64,000 nt of DNA from Bacillota bacterium (GTDB taxonomy: Bacteria > Bacillota > Clostridia > Christensenellales > SZUA-584): positions 137,009 to 201,008 of the forward strand of contig JAEWRI010000022.1 of NCBI GenBank assembly GCA_023460085.1. Direction: 5' to 3'. How positions within the stretch are numbered: the first letter of the stretch is position 1; the number at the start of each line of letters is the position of its first letter. The notes beneath the pieces are model-generated. The model did no database searches and had not been told where the DNA came from. It saw nothing but the letters and a program-made list of their open reading frames with translations. Positions 43,500 to 52,507 of this stretch are shown piece after piece. A program made the position numbers and the translations under genes.

Positions 43500-44186
43500 C
43501 TATATTCCTTGCTTCCAAACTCCACCTACATTAGCAAAGGCGGTTGCCTGTTTCCAAACTCCACCCACATTTACATAAGGCGTTGCTTGCTTCCAAACTC
43601 CACCAACATTAAGGTAAAGTGAACTTCTGCTTTCCCATTGGATAGTTAAAACAATATCTGTTGCACTGCCGCACACTAAACCCATGTAGTTAGTTATATC
43701 TGCTGGAACAGTGCTACTTGTTGGCTTTGTCGCATAGCCGATTGTCATATAGTAACCAGCGGCTAAAGCATTAATTATTCCTTCAATATTGGATAGAGAA
43801 TAATTAACCGCACCAGAAGCTACAGGTTGAATAGATAAGCTATTCATATATGATGTATTTACATCACCATCACCATCAATAACGCTGGTATTGGTAACGC
43901 TAAGAAAGCCTGTTCTTACTGAACCCCAAGAACCATTACCATCTTGTCTGGTTAATGTAATTGTGATTGAAGCAGGATAGTAGTTAGTGTTGATTGTGCC
44001 GATACTTCCATAAGTGGCATCTGCATCAAACTTCCAATAACTCGTATAATAGCTTGAAGTATATGAACTATAGGCTAATTGCTTGAAGGTATCAGAAACA
44101 TCAGTTTTAATTCCTTTGTTACTTCCATTATACCAATAGTTATATGCTCTACTTGCTAAGTTAAGTTGATGTGTAGTTGTTATCAT
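43500..44186 (-). CDS. Tail/receptor-binding region protein with C-terminal triple repeat
   Basis: 228 residues, beta-rich. The C-terminal part is three tandem copies of a 14-residue unit, NVGGVWKQATPYV-like (the last ends KQGI), encoded by DNA repeats at about 43503-43615. VGGVWK repeats are common at the ends of phage tail and baseplate proteins. No enzymatic motif. Probably part of the adsorption apparatus. Confidence 0.75.
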   Translation of the reverse strand: MITTTHQLNLASRAYNYWYNGSNKGIKTDVSDTFKQLAYSSYTSSYYTSYWKFDADATYGSIGTINTNYYPASITITLTRQDGNGSWGSVRTGFLSVTNTSVIDGDGDVNTSYMNSLSIQPVASGAVNYSLSNIEGIINALAAGYYMTIGYATKPTSSTVPADITNYMGLVCGSATDIVLTIQWESRSSLYLNVGGVWKQATPYVNVGGVWKQATAFANVGGVWKQGI

Positions 44187-44197
44187 ATCAACTCACC

Positions 44198-45115
44198 TCA
44201 ACTATACTTCAAATAAATATCACCCGAACTACCGCCTGAAGGTGAAGCTGTACCAGAAGTAATTTGTTTTTGTTTTGCGTCAAGTGTAGCTTGTAAGTTC
44301 GTAACCTCTGAAATAGCGTGTGTGTGGCTAAGTGCCGCATAAATACTATGTGTATGGCTGGTTGCGGCCTTGCCATCCAATGTAGTTTGTAGGCTGGTTA
44401 CATTAGCTATACTGTGAGTATGTGAAGCTGCGGCCTTACCATCTAAAGCTGTCTGAAGGCCTGTTACATCACTGATTGAATGAGTGTGTGAAGAACTTGC
44501 TTTGCCATCCAAAGCCGCCTGTAAATCGGTTATATTGGCTATAACGTGAGTGTGAGTAGTCAAAGAATACTGTGCGTGAGTATGTCCAATATCCGATTTA
44601 TTAGCCAGTGTGCTAACAATAGTGTTTAGCTGGTTCTGTATCTCTGCGGCTGAATAAGTTAAAGTTCTTTCATCAGTTAAGGTTACTGTACTACCGTTTG
44701 TAATTAAAGCACGATATAGCGGCAGTTGATAAATTAAGTCGTTCTGTGTTAAGTCTGGTGCTGTTGCTGTGCTTGCGGCAGTACCCTTAACAGTAAGTAA
44801 TTCCATCTTTCTATTTGCGGTATCAAGCTGAATTATTACTCTATCAATTCTTTGTAGTGAAGCTGTTTCTGCGTCTAAGGTAATAGTTGAACTATCTTCA
44901 TTAAAACCGAATCTTCCATTAATAAAGCAGTTACCATTTCCCACTGTCAGTTCTAAGCCATTTGCAGTAATAGCAAAACTATCACCAACATTTTGACTAA
45001 CTCCATTACCGGCTAACCCCTTAACCAGTTCTGCAAATTCAGCACTAGAGTATTGGTATATATCTGAATCGCCTTCAGCAAAATCAAACATTCCATAAAA
45101 ATCTAAGTTTGCCAT
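44198..45115 (-). CDS. Tail fibre protein with SHTH-type repeats
   Basis: 305 residues. N-terminus MANLDFYGMFDFAEGDSDIY and the following beta domain resemble baseplate upper-protein/tail-fibre heads. Residues about 180-285 contain five to six imperfect repeats of about 20 residues with the pattern SHTHSIxxVTxLQxxLDGKAA. The HxH pairs recall metal-holding trimeric phage fibres. It would form a thin trimeric stalk; the C-terminal Gly/Ser-rich stretch ends GDIYLKYS. Confidence 0.8.
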   Translation of the reverse strand: MANLDFYGMFDFAEGDSDIYQYSSAEFAELVKGLAGNGVSQNVGDSFAITANGLELTVGNGNCFINGRFGFNEDSSTITLDAETASLQRIDRVIIQLDTANRKMELLTVKGTAASTATAPDLTQNDLIYQLPLYRALITNGSTVTLTDERTLTYSAAEIQNQLNTIVSTLANKSDIGHTHAQYSLTTHTHVIANITDLQAALDGKASSSHTHSISDVTGLQTALDGKAAASHTHSIANVTSLQTTLDGKAATSHTHSIYAALSHTHAISEVTNLQATLDAKQKQITSGTASPSGGSSGDIYLKYS

Positions 45116-45130
45116 GTAGTTTACCTCCTA

Positions 45131-47014
45131 TCATGCTGTTCTTTTCCACATATACACTGTGATATATGGCTGTAAATTATTGTGTGCTTGTCCTCCACCT
45201 GTGTTTTGGTTAGTTGCGGTTGTAGCGTTATTTGTTGCTGTTGTGCTTTGGTTAGTAGCTGTGGTTGAACTACATGAAGGTGTTGCACTTCCAGAAGAAC
45301 CAGAATAGGCAGGAATATCAACAGTGTGTGTATGTGCACCATTTTCTTTAGCCATAAAAGATTGGTCATAGATTGTGTTGCTTGAATAACCTGTTGAATA
45401 ACCAGATACAGCAGTACCACCACCATTAGAAGTTGATAGTGATACAAACTTACCATTTGATGGATACCAAAGCTGGTGAGTATGTGCACCATTACTTGCC
45501 GCTGTTGCGTCTGAATGGTCATGGTTTATAGTGTGAGAATGTTCACCTATTGAGTGTGAATGGCTATCCTGTGTATGTGTATGGCTGTTCTGTGAGTGAT
45601 TGTGGCTATCTTGAATATGGGTATGGGAAGGCATTTCTTCAATACTTAATGTATGTGTTTTTTCACCGCCAGCCTGTTCAACCGCATCAAAATCTTCATC
45701 TTCTTCATCAACACCAATTAAGGTTCTTCCTTTAGCAAAGGTTTCCCAAGTGCCGCCAAATAACGTGGCTGGTGAAGCTGAATTTACTGAAGTGTAGATA
45801 GCACCAATTGGATATATCATTAGTAATATATCTGAAATTGTTTTACTTTCTAAAGTACTGGCATCAATGTTACCACTGCCACTACCAGTAACGCCTTCCA
45901 CCTTTAATAGTGATTGCGTGCTACTACTACTGCGGCGTAAGGCATCACCTAAAGTTTGCTTATCATAGCCAAAGACAACATCTATTCCATATCCATTACT
46001 ATCACAAACTTCAGTTATTTCAGTAAGTCTAAAATCAATAGTGCTTTCAATTACACTATCTTCAATAGTTCCAATATCACCTAAATCAAAATCTACTCTA
46101 TATCTTTCAATTAATAGTTGATTAAAGGTAATTTGATAATTTGCGGTATCACCATATTCAGCTAGTGCTTCCTGTCCTCTTTGTGGTAGTAAGCTATCAT
46201 CCTCAATATCTCTGGCATCAACGAATAATTCATTTCTTCCTAATCCGCTAGTAGCATCATTAATTTTTACAACACTTCTATCAACGCCTTCACCCTGTCC
46301 AGCAATAATAGCTGTTGTCGGCACACCTTTATTGTTTTCTAATACTGTGCTTGCAAGGCTGTCATTTTCATAAGAAAGAATAAGGCGGCTGTTGGTTGAT
46401 TGGTTAATACTTCGGTCTAATCCATTGTAGATATGGAATACAATTTCAGCGTATTGTTCATTACCTTCAATAGGCTGTATATCCGCATACCAGCCAATAT
46501 TATTGGTTGTAGCTATGGTTGTAACATCATCGTAGGCATTGCCGAATCTGCCGCTATAATCAATTGTGCGGCCTTCTATCACATAATAATCAGCAATTGT
46601 TATATGTGGTATTTGTCGTTGTGCCGCATCACAATTAATCAGTTGCTTATCAATAATATTAGCTATTACTGTTTCTGGTGCTGTTGATGAATACGATTGG
46701 TAAGCCGCATCTGTAGGCGGCATTACAATTCTTTGATTTAATATACCTTTTAGTTCTGTACCAGAATAGGTTATAGTATTTTCATTACCAATACTTGTTA
46801 CCACTTTTTTAACTATTCCGGCTACTCCATCACCATTAGAAATGAATTCAAAGCCGCTAATCAGCTTTGCATTATCACTTAAAGCATTTAAAACTAATTG
46901 CCAATCACCAACATCACTATATTTTCTGGTAAAAGTAAAGCTGGTGTAGTCATCAACTACACCAACCAACTTTAAACCATCTTCAGTTAATTTATAACAT
47001 TTTACTTCTGCCAT
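45131..47014 (-). CDS. Tail tip protein (Gp37-like) with collar-type C-terminal domain
   Basis: 627 residues. The first 370 residues resemble the siphovirus ReqiPepy6 Gp37-like tail protein (YKLTEDGLKLVGVVDDYTSFTFTRKYSDVGDWQLVL, quoted by its start). A second part begins IYPIGAIYTSVNSASPATLFGGTWE, the usual entry to collar/baseplate fibre domains, followed by a His-rich block (about 465-510, many S/T/N-H-x-H) and an end AHNNLQPYITVYMWKRTA. It is likely the tip protein that reaches toward the cell surface. The fusion of tip and collar modules in one chain is notable. Confidence 0.82.
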   Translation of the reverse strand: MAEVKCYKLTEDGLKLVGVVDDYTSFTFTRKYSDVGDWQLVLNALSDNAKLISGFEFISNGDGVAGIVKKVVTSIGNENTITYSGTELKGILNQRIVMPPTDAAYQSYSSTAPETVIANIIDKQLINCDAAQRQIPHITIADYYVIEGRTIDYSGRFGNAYDDVTTIATTNNIGWYADIQPIEGNEQYAEIVFHIYNGLDRSINQSTNSRLILSYENDSLASTVLENNKGVPTTAIIAGQGEGVDRSVVKINDATSGLGRNELFVDARDIEDDSLLPQRGQEALAEYGDTANYQITFNQLLIERYRVDFDLGDIGTIEDSVIESTIDFRLTEITEVCDSNGYGIDVVFGYDKQTLGDALRRSSSSTQSLLKVEGVTGSGSGNIDASTLESKTISDILLMIYPIGAIYTSVNSASPATLFGGTWETFAKGRTLIGVDEEDEDFDAVEQAGGEKTHTLSIEEMPSHTHIQDSHNHSQNSHTHTQDSHSHSIGEHSHTINHDHSDATAASNGAHTHQLWYPSNGKFVSLSTSNGGGTAVSGYSTGYSSNTIYDQSFMAKENGAHTHTVDIPAYSGSSGSATPSCSSTTATNQSTTATNNATTATNQNTGGGQAHNNLQPYITVYMWKRTA

Positions 47015-47017
47015 CCG

Positions 47018-47872
47018 TTACACCCCAACATAGTAATTACGCCAGTAAATAAAAACTTCTGGTGTGCCAGCGTCACCGCTAAAACTCAATTGATTAGTTC
47101 CTTTAGGTAAAGAAAAGAAGGTTGAATTTAGTGAAATAAGGTGAAAAGCACTTTCTATACTGCCATCAAGATTTACTTTGTTTACTGTCTTTTTACCGTA
47201 TTCAGTCTTAATGATAAGGCTTTCCCCATCATCAATACTGGTTTCTACTTTTATGAATTCCCCTGTATTAATTAGTTCTAAATTTGGATTTACAGAAGTG
47301 TTTTTGAATTCTGCACGAATTGGTGAAGGAACATCCCCAACTATTTCAATAGTTGCTACATCACCTTTCTGTGCAAAATTCACGCCTTCTTCATCAAATT
47401 CAAGCGGATAAACTAAACCGCCTGTAAAGTCACCAAGCTTAACCGCACTTTCCGCATTGTCAAACCAAAGAGGATTATTAGCAGTAAGTTCAACATTGTA
47501 ATATTGAATCGTGCCACGTTTTGCGGCTGGTGTTGGTGCGGCAGTTACCACTACCTTAATTGACTTGCTTATAAAATCATTAATATAGGTAAGAGTGCCT
47601 TCACCCAAAAGAGGATTAAATATACTGGCTAAATTACGTCTTGCAGTATACATATCTAATGCGTTTTCAGTAATGTAGCCAAAGGATATATTGATAATTC
47701 TTATACCCAAGTTTGAAGAAATGAAGGTTGAACCATTCTGCTTATAGCCACTAGTAGTTATTGGTATAATCTCACTAGCTGTTAAACCGTCATACTTACT
47801 TAGAATATAACTACCATCATAATCAATGGTAGTAGTGTTTCCTAAAGCATTTTTAAATATAAATCTCTCCAT
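47018..47872 (-). CDS. Distal tail protein (Dit-like)
   Basis: 284 residues. Beta-rich, beginning MERFIFKNALGNTTTIDYDGSY; contains the ARRNLASIFNPLLGEGTLTYIND segment typical of siphovirus distal-tail components and a galectin-like C-terminal half. Its ATG shares a base with the stop of the tape-measure gene (TAATG). It forms the hub joining tail tube and tip. Confidence 0.85.
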   Translation of the reverse strand: MERFIFKNALGNTTTIDYDGSYILSKYDGLTASEIIPITTSGYKQNGSTFISSNLGIRIINISFGYITENALDMYTARRNLASIFNPLLGEGTLTYINDFISKSIKVVVTAAPTPAAKRGTIQYYNVELTANNPLWFDNAESAVKLGDFTGGLVYPLEFDEEGVNFAQKGDVATIEIVGDVPSPIRAEFKNTSVNPNLELINTGEFIKVETSIDDGESLIIKTEYGKKTVNKVNLDGSIESAFHLISLNSTFFSLPKGTNQLSFSGDAGTPEVFIYWRNYYVGV

Positions 47873-49800
47873 TATGCGAAAGCCTCCGCTAACTCTTTAC
47901 TTAAACGCCTTACTTGAATTTGTTGTTCATATGGTGTTAAGGCTTTTGCGGAAAGAGTGATATTTTGAGTTATTGAATTGTTTTGGTTGCCAGAATAAGC
48001 AGGATTGCTACTTTGTGTCGCTTTCGCTAATTGAGAACTAGTAGAATTACTTGAACCATATAGTGAAGCATCAATACTAGGCATATCTAAGCTAGGATTA
48101 AAAGCGTTTTCTACTTCTCTAGCTATATCACCCATTGCATCAATAGCTAAATCTGCTGTGTCGGTTAGGCCATTGGCTAATCCTTGTGTCATGTTTTCGC
48201 CAAAAGAAGCAAACACTGTTGAAGGTGAGTGAATTCCAAAGAATTCTTTAATCTTATCAACTAAGTTATTGCACCAGCCTTTAACCTTGTTCCATAACCA
48301 AGTTGCGGCATCACTAATACCCTGCCAGATACCTTTAATTAAGTTCAAGCCTGTTTCAGCCATCTTAGAAAAGAATGAACCGAAAGCATTAACAATACCT
48401 GTTATAATTTGCGGTATTGCTTTTACTATCTCAATTATGATTGTTGGAAGGTTTTCTACTAAAGCAATAAATAGCTGAATACCTGCATCAATCAACATTG
48501 GAATTAAAGTATCAATCTTATCAAGAATTGAAGTAATTATTTTTGGTATGGCCTTAACTATTGATGATATAATTGCCGGCAAATTTTCAACCAATGCGGT
48601 TATTAACTGAATTCCAGCATCAATAATTAATGGAATAGCATCAATCAATGTTGTTATAATTGAATCAATGATTTCTGGTATTGCATCAATAATACTAGGA
48701 ATTGCTTCCAATAACCCTTTTACCAAAGCTAATATAATCTGAATAGCCGCATCAATAATTAAAGGTAAATTATCAATGATTATTTGCACCATTGTTAAAA
48801 GAACATTAACTATTGTTGGTATTAGTTCTGGTAAGGCTTCAGCTATACCATTAATGATTGCTAGAAGAATTTGAATACCAGCTTCTAATATGGTTGGTAA
48901 CATATTGATAATTTCATTTACCAACTGCAATATAATGGTTATCGCTGTTTTAATTAAAGTGGGTAAGTTATCAACAATCCCTTTAATTAAAGTAGGAATA
49001 ATTGTTTGTGCTACTTGAAGTATCTTAGGTATTGATTGTAAAAGCATATTTACAAAGTTATTAATACCTGTACTTAGCTTTTCCTCAGCACCATCAGCAC
49101 CAGTTATAATGCCTGTTAACCCTTCTAAAATATTACCCATTGAAGGTAATAAGGCACTCATTACTTCATTCTGAAAGCCAGTAAAAGAAGCTTTCAGCTT
49201 TTCTAAGCTATCACCAAAGGATTCAGCACCGGCAACAGCATCATTTGACATAACAGCACCAATATCTACAGCTTCCTGTTTTAGTGCGTCTATGCCGGTT
49301 ACACCCTCATTTAATAAAGGTGTTAAGTCATATGCGGCCTTGCCAAACAGTTCTTGTGCGGCGGCGGCACGTTCACTTTCATCAGTGATACCAGCTATTT
49401 GTGTTAAGGCTTGTTCTAAGTTTAAATCTGAACCGCTTTTCTGAAGGTTCTTAGCCGCTTGTTCTAGTGTTTCCATATCAACACCAGATTGACTTGCCGC
49501 ATAACCTAGTTCTTGAACTGATTCAGCACTAATGCCCATTCTTTGTGAAGCATCATATATTTCACCTGCGGCATCTGCTGTTTGAGTTGCCATTTTCCAA
49601 ACACCGGCAACTACTGTTGTAGTAAAGCCAACAATGGCAGTAGTAGCTGTTGCTATACCTTTTCCAATACCTTTTACAGTATCACCAATACCACTTCCAG
49701 CCTTCTTAACCTGTTCTTCTGTTTCTCCTATTTGTTTATTTGCTTCTGTATTATCTACTCCAATTGCGATTTTCAAAGTGCCTAAATCAAGGCTTGCCAT
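47872..49800 (-). CDS. Tail tape measure protein
   Basis: 642 residues. N-terminal coiled coil, a Gly-rich membrane-like stretch (GIGKGIATATTAIVGFTTTVVAG), the TMP-repeat region (AADAAGEIYDASQRMGISAESVQELGYAA, quoted in part), then a long middle region of about 15 repeats of Ile/Leu-rich units (LPxIIDAxIQIxxAL), and the C-terminal domain FGIHSPSTVFASFGENMTQGLANG found in tape measures. Its length sets tail length; 642 residues suggests a short tail of roughly 90-100 nm, using about 1.5 angstrom per residue. A transmembrane channel role during DNA entry is possible. Confidence 0.93.
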   Translation of the reverse strand: MASLDLGTLKIAIGVDNTEANKQIGETEEQVKKAGSGIGDTVKGIGKGIATATTAIVGFTTTVVAGVWKMATQTADAAGEIYDASQRMGISAESVQELGYAASQSGVDMETLEQAAKNLQKSGSDLNLEQALTQIAGITDESERAAAAQELFGKAAYDLTPLLNEGVTGIDALKQEAVDIGAVMSNDAVAGAESFGDSLEKLKASFTGFQNEVMSALLPSMGNILEGLTGIITGADGAEEKLSTGINNFVNMLLQSIPKILQVAQTIIPTLIKGIVDNLPTLIKTAITIILQLVNEIINMLPTILEAGIQILLAIINGIAEALPELIPTIVNVLLTMVQIIIDNLPLIIDAAIQIILALVKGLLEAIPSIIDAIPEIIDSIITTLIDAIPLIIDAGIQLITALVENLPAIISSIVKAIPKIITSILDKIDTLIPMLIDAGIQLFIALVENLPTIIIEIVKAIPQIITGIVNAFGSFFSKMAETGLNLIKGIWQGISDAATWLWNKVKGWCNNLVDKIKEFFGIHSPSTVFASFGENMTQGLANGLTDTADLAIDAMGDIAREVENAFNPSLDMPSIDASLYGSSNSTSSQLAKATQSSNPAYSGNQNNSITQNITLSAKALTPYEQQIQVRRLSKELAEAFA

Positions 49801-49844
49801 ATTAATTCACCTCGCAAATAAACAAGGAAAAATAAAAGGCGTTT

Positions 49845-50428
49845 CTATTTTGTTTTCTTGCGAAACGCCTTTCTATCTATACTTGTTGTGTTAAGTCGTT
49901 TGCATTTTTCTAAATAATCACGCCCTTCTTGTGTTTCATTCAATTCTTCTATAATTGCGTTTTTATTCATTGATAGAAAAACATCATAATCAAGTTGTAA
50001 AACTTCGTGATAATTTAGGTTGGAATATGCCATTACTCGCCTTAAAGCTGGCATTATTTCTGCTTCACCTTCGCTATCATCATCATCAAAGGCAGGTAGT
50101 GAAGGCGGTTTTAGTTTGGGTTGTTCTGAAGTTCATTAATGAATTCACCGTAAGATTTAACAATTGCTTGAAGCATAAATAAATCCATTTTCTTAACCTG
50201 TTCTAATGTGAATTCTATAGTGTTTGTGTTATTGTTGAGAATTTTTAAAACTATAGAAGCTAATCCTTCCATAATCTCGATAGGATTACCCTTATCTAAA
50301 TTTTCCATCAACATCATATCAATTACTAACTGTTGTGAAGGCTTTTTAATATTAATTTTTGTGCCATCCTCCATAGTAATATCAAAAGTCTTTTTATTAA
50401 AAACTGATAAATCCAGTGCATTAGCCAT
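49845..50428 (-). CDS. Tail assembly chaperone, frameshifted long form (G-T type)
   Basis: Made if ribosomes slip back one base at CCCAAAC (50114-50120), directly before the TAA of the short form. Translation then continues in the -1 frame through KPPSLPAFDDDDSEGE to MPALRRVMAYSNLNYHEVLQLDYDVF and ends at 49845. The downstream frame has no ribosome site of its own in a good position before 50054, and the joint protein has the usual G-T layout, with the tape-measure gene next. About 194 residues. Confidence 0.8.
50111..50428 (-). CDS. Tail assembly chaperone, short form (G type)
   Basis: 105 residues. KTFDITMEDGTKINIKKPSQQLVIDM and the helical remainder fit Firmicutes phage tail assembly chaperones encoded between tail-tube and tape-measure genes. 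The last sense codons carry the slippery heptamer used to make the long form. GGAGG lies before the ATG. Confidence 0.85.
   Translation of the reverse strand: MANALDLSVFNKKTFDITMEDGTKINIKKPSQQLVIDMMLMENLDKGNPIEIMEGLASIVLKILNNNTNTIEFTLEQVKKMDLFMLQAIVKSYGEFINELQNNPN
50114..50120 (-). promoter_or_regulatory. Programmed -1 frameshift site
   Basis: Minus-strand heptamer C CCA AAC (X XXY YYZ) immediately followed by TAA. This is one of the classical slippery sequences and it is exactly placed to join the two open frames. Confidence 0.85.
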
Positions 50429-50450
50429 TATAAAATCCTCCTAAAAGTAA

Positions 50451-50473
50451 GAGGAAGGCTTGCCGCCTTCCTC
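50451..50473 (-). terminator. Terminator after the tail-tube gene
   Basis: Nine-bp arms GAGGAAGGC/GCCTTCCTC, 5-nt loop, followed by TTACTTTT on the minus strand. Between the abundant tail-tube protein and the chaperone. Confidence 0.7.
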
Positions 50474-50501
50474 TATTAGCTTATTTTTATTGTTGTGTTA
50501 A

Positions 50502-51044
50502 TTAAGCAACACTGTATTCTTCAGTAAGAATAACTTGTGTGCCATCTCCATCATGTGCAATAGCCTTGAATTCAGCATCAATAACAGTTTCCTTGTCTGG
50601 TGCGAAAGCTAGACTAAATCCATTAGAAGCAGTTCCTACTAAGGTAACTCTGAACTTATTACCATCGGCTTCAGTATGCACAAAATGAATTACAAATTCA
50701 CTCATTTCACGTGCACCCTTGCCGCCAATTGTAACAGTGCGTTTACCGTTTACAGTATCATCTTCATAAGAACAACTTGCAATTAGATTAGCAAGTGTTT
50801 CTAAGTTCCAAGTAAGTACACCGCTTTTAAAGTTGATTTCCTCACTTATTACAAAGCGTTTTAGCACTTCACCAGTATCACTTGATACTTCATATTCATT
50901 AGGCTTATATTCTAGTGAAGCACCGCCTTGAATGTGTCCAACTTTATTAGCCGCTAGTTCAATAACATCATCGGCTGGTAAAGTTCCACTGAAAGCTACA
51001 ATATATAAATCACCAGAACCTAAAATAACATTTTCTGTTGCCAT
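50502..51044 (-). CDS. Major tail (tube) protein
   Basis: 180 residues. MATENVILGSGDLYIVAFSG and the beta-rich body with YEVSSDTGEVLKRFV are typical of the phage major tail protein family. Position between tail terminator and tail chaperone supports this. Followed by a terminator, as is common for abundant structural proteins. Confidence 0.87.
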   Translation of the reverse strand: MATENVILGSGDLYIVAFSGTLPADDVIELAANKVGHIQGGASLEYKPNEYEVSSDTGEVLKRFVISEEINFKSGVLTWNLETLANLIASCSYEDDTVNGKRTVTIGGKGAREMSEFVIHFVHTEADGNKFRVTLVGTASNGFSLAFAPDKETVIDAEFKAIAHDGDGTQVILTEEYSVA

Positions 51045-51047
51045 AGT

Positions 51048-51413
51048 TTATTCACTCCTTGATAGTATTTCAAAGTATAGTAGTCTGTGGTGTTTCTTTC
51101 TTTCACTATCGTAAAGAGTGCCACCACCGTTTTGAACAACCTTTAATACATTGGTTGTTAGTGGAGTATCAGCCAAAGTTAGAATTAGCTGTTTTACTCG
51201 TTTTTCTATATCAATGGCTTTAGCCATCGTATTTGTTATAACGTGAATCTGAATTCTGTTTTTCTGTGTAATCTTATCATCTGAAAGCGGCACTATCTCA
51301 TATATCATGCACTCGCCGGTATAGCTGGTTTCCATAGGGTAAATGTTGGCGGCAGTGCCTATATAGCTGATTAGTTGGCTGTCATCCTTTAAAATGTTTA
51401 ATACCTCAACCAT
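51048..51413 (-). CDS. Tail terminator/completion protein
   Basis: 121 residues, alpha/beta, with ISYIGTAANIYPMETSYTGECMIYEIVP and the IQIHVITNTMAKAIDIEKRVKQL stretch found in minor capsid/tail completion proteins of siphoviruses. It sits just upstream of the tail-tube gene. Confidence 0.75.
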   Translation of the reverse strand: MVEVLNILKDDSQLISYIGTAANIYPMETSYTGECMIYEIVPLSDDKITQKNRIQIHVITNTMAKAIDIEKRVKQLILTLADTPLTTNVLKVVQNGGGTLYDSERKKHHRLLYFEILSRSE

Positions 51414-51846
51414 TACCCAACACCCCCTTAAACATAGCTAAAATAGCATCTCTGTTAGCATCAACCGCATCTTGAACGAATGGTGTTGGTTCTATGCCTT
51501 CTGTAGTATGCCATTCACCTTTAGCATCTTGATAAGACCAGGGAACTTCTTTTCTGCCGTTTCCCTCTATAGCGTAAATACCAGTGCCTTGATGAACATA
51601 AGGTGCATATTCCAGATTAGAACCTACATAACCATTAACGCCAGTTTCATCAGCTTCAACCATATGGGTTATACTCATTCGCAAAGTTCCCTTATCTCCG
51701 GCAGGACAGTTCTTTTTGCTGTCTGCTTCTACCTTCAGTGCGGCCTTCTCCATAGCTTCAGCTAAACCTTGCGGTAATTGCTGTTCTATGAACTTCTTTA
51801 GGTTAGCTTGAACTTCACTGGTATCTACTGATAGAACCTTACTCAT
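51406..51846 (-). CDS. HK97 gp10-like head-tail protein
   Basis: 146 residues. Opening helix VQANLKKFIEQQLPQGLAEAMEKAALKVEADSKKNCPAGDKGTLRMSI (quoted only to show the KKNCPxGTLRxSI signature of the HK97 gp10 family: residues about 43-58) and the EYAPYVHQGTGIYA loop. Overlaps neighbours on both sides by 8 nt. Confidence 0.85.
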   Translation of the reverse strand: MSKVLSVDTSEVQANLKKFIEQQLPQGLAEAMEKAALKVEADSKKNCPAGDKGTLRMSITHMVEADETGVNGYVGSNLEYAPYVHQGTGIYAIEGNGRKEVPWSYQDAKGEWHTTEGIEPTPFVQDAVDANRDAILAMFKGVLGNG

Positions 51847-52150
51847 TGGCAGTTACCTTTTTTAAGTAAACAAGAACCTTGCGGCCTTCACCATTAATGA
51901 AGTCAATGGTGTAAATATCACTGCCGTTTCTAAGTTCCTGTGCCTTTTCTAAGGCTTTATAATCTGTGATACCAATATGAGTTGAATTAACAGTATTCAC
52001 GTTATTAGAATTGATTGTGCTTCCTGTTAGAAGGCTTACCGCCATTTCAATAGTGGTTACAAAGGTTGAAGTTGTGGTTACTGCTTCATTGTATTCATTC
52101 AGTGCAGTTGGTAAACTATATACTTCATATAGCTTGATATGGTTCATCAT
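51839..52150 (-). CDS. Head-tail adaptor protein (gp9/SPP1 gp16-like)
   Basis: 103 residues, beta-barrel-like, with TGSTINSNNVNTVNSTHIGITDYKAL and a C-terminal VLVYLKKV strand. It overlaps the connector gene by 4 nt. Assigned mostly by position and size. Confidence 0.7.
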   Translation of the reverse strand: MMNHIKLYEVYSLPTALNEYNEAVTTTSTFVTTIEMAVSLLTGSTINSNNVNTVNSTHIGITDYKALEKAQELRNGSDIYTIDFINGEGRKVLVYLKKVTANE

Positions 52151-52446
52151 AGGAATTGAGCCTTCCTATATCGGTTCAAAGCCTTAATTAAGTTAGATGG
52201 ATAACCGTCTATAAAGCTATCACTAATGCCGCTAAAGCTTTGTGCCGCTAATCCTTCAGTACCCAATTTAGAATAGTTAACCAGCACCATATCATTGATT
52301 ACACCAGCCGCATTATCCGGCACTTCATCACGATTACAATAATTCAGAAATTCAGATTGTGCTTGTTCGATAAGCACGTTAATTAAAGTATCTTTAGTAT
52401 CACTATCTAACTGTAGCAATACCTTGATTGTTTCTAACTGTGTCAT
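52147..52446 (-). CDS. Head-tail connector protein (gp6-like)
   Basis: 99 residues, helical: LETIKVLLQLDSDTKDTLINVLIEQAQSEFLNYC, typical of the gp6/gp15-type adaptor binding under the portal (the segment is quoted to its first 20 residues elsewhere as LETIKVLLQLDSD). It follows the capsid gene after a terminator. Confidence 0.8.
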   Translation of the reverse strand: MTQLETIKVLLQLDSDTKDTLINVLIEQAQSEFLNYCNRDEVPDNAAGVINDMVLVNYSKLGTEGLAAQSFSGISDSFIDGYPSNLIKALNRYRKAQFL

Positions 52447-52459
52447 TTTATCCCCCTAT

Positions 52460-52489
52460 AAAAGGGGAAGGAAGGTTTTATCCTTCCCC
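52460..52489 (-). terminator. Terminator after the capsid gene
   Basis: Nine-bp arms GGGGAAGGA/TCCTTCCCC, 8-nt loop, then TTTTATA on the minus strand. Partial readthrough would keep capsid mRNA in excess of the connector mRNA. Confidence 0.75.
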
Positions 52490-52507
52490 AAGTCGTTATT
52501 CAGTCAA

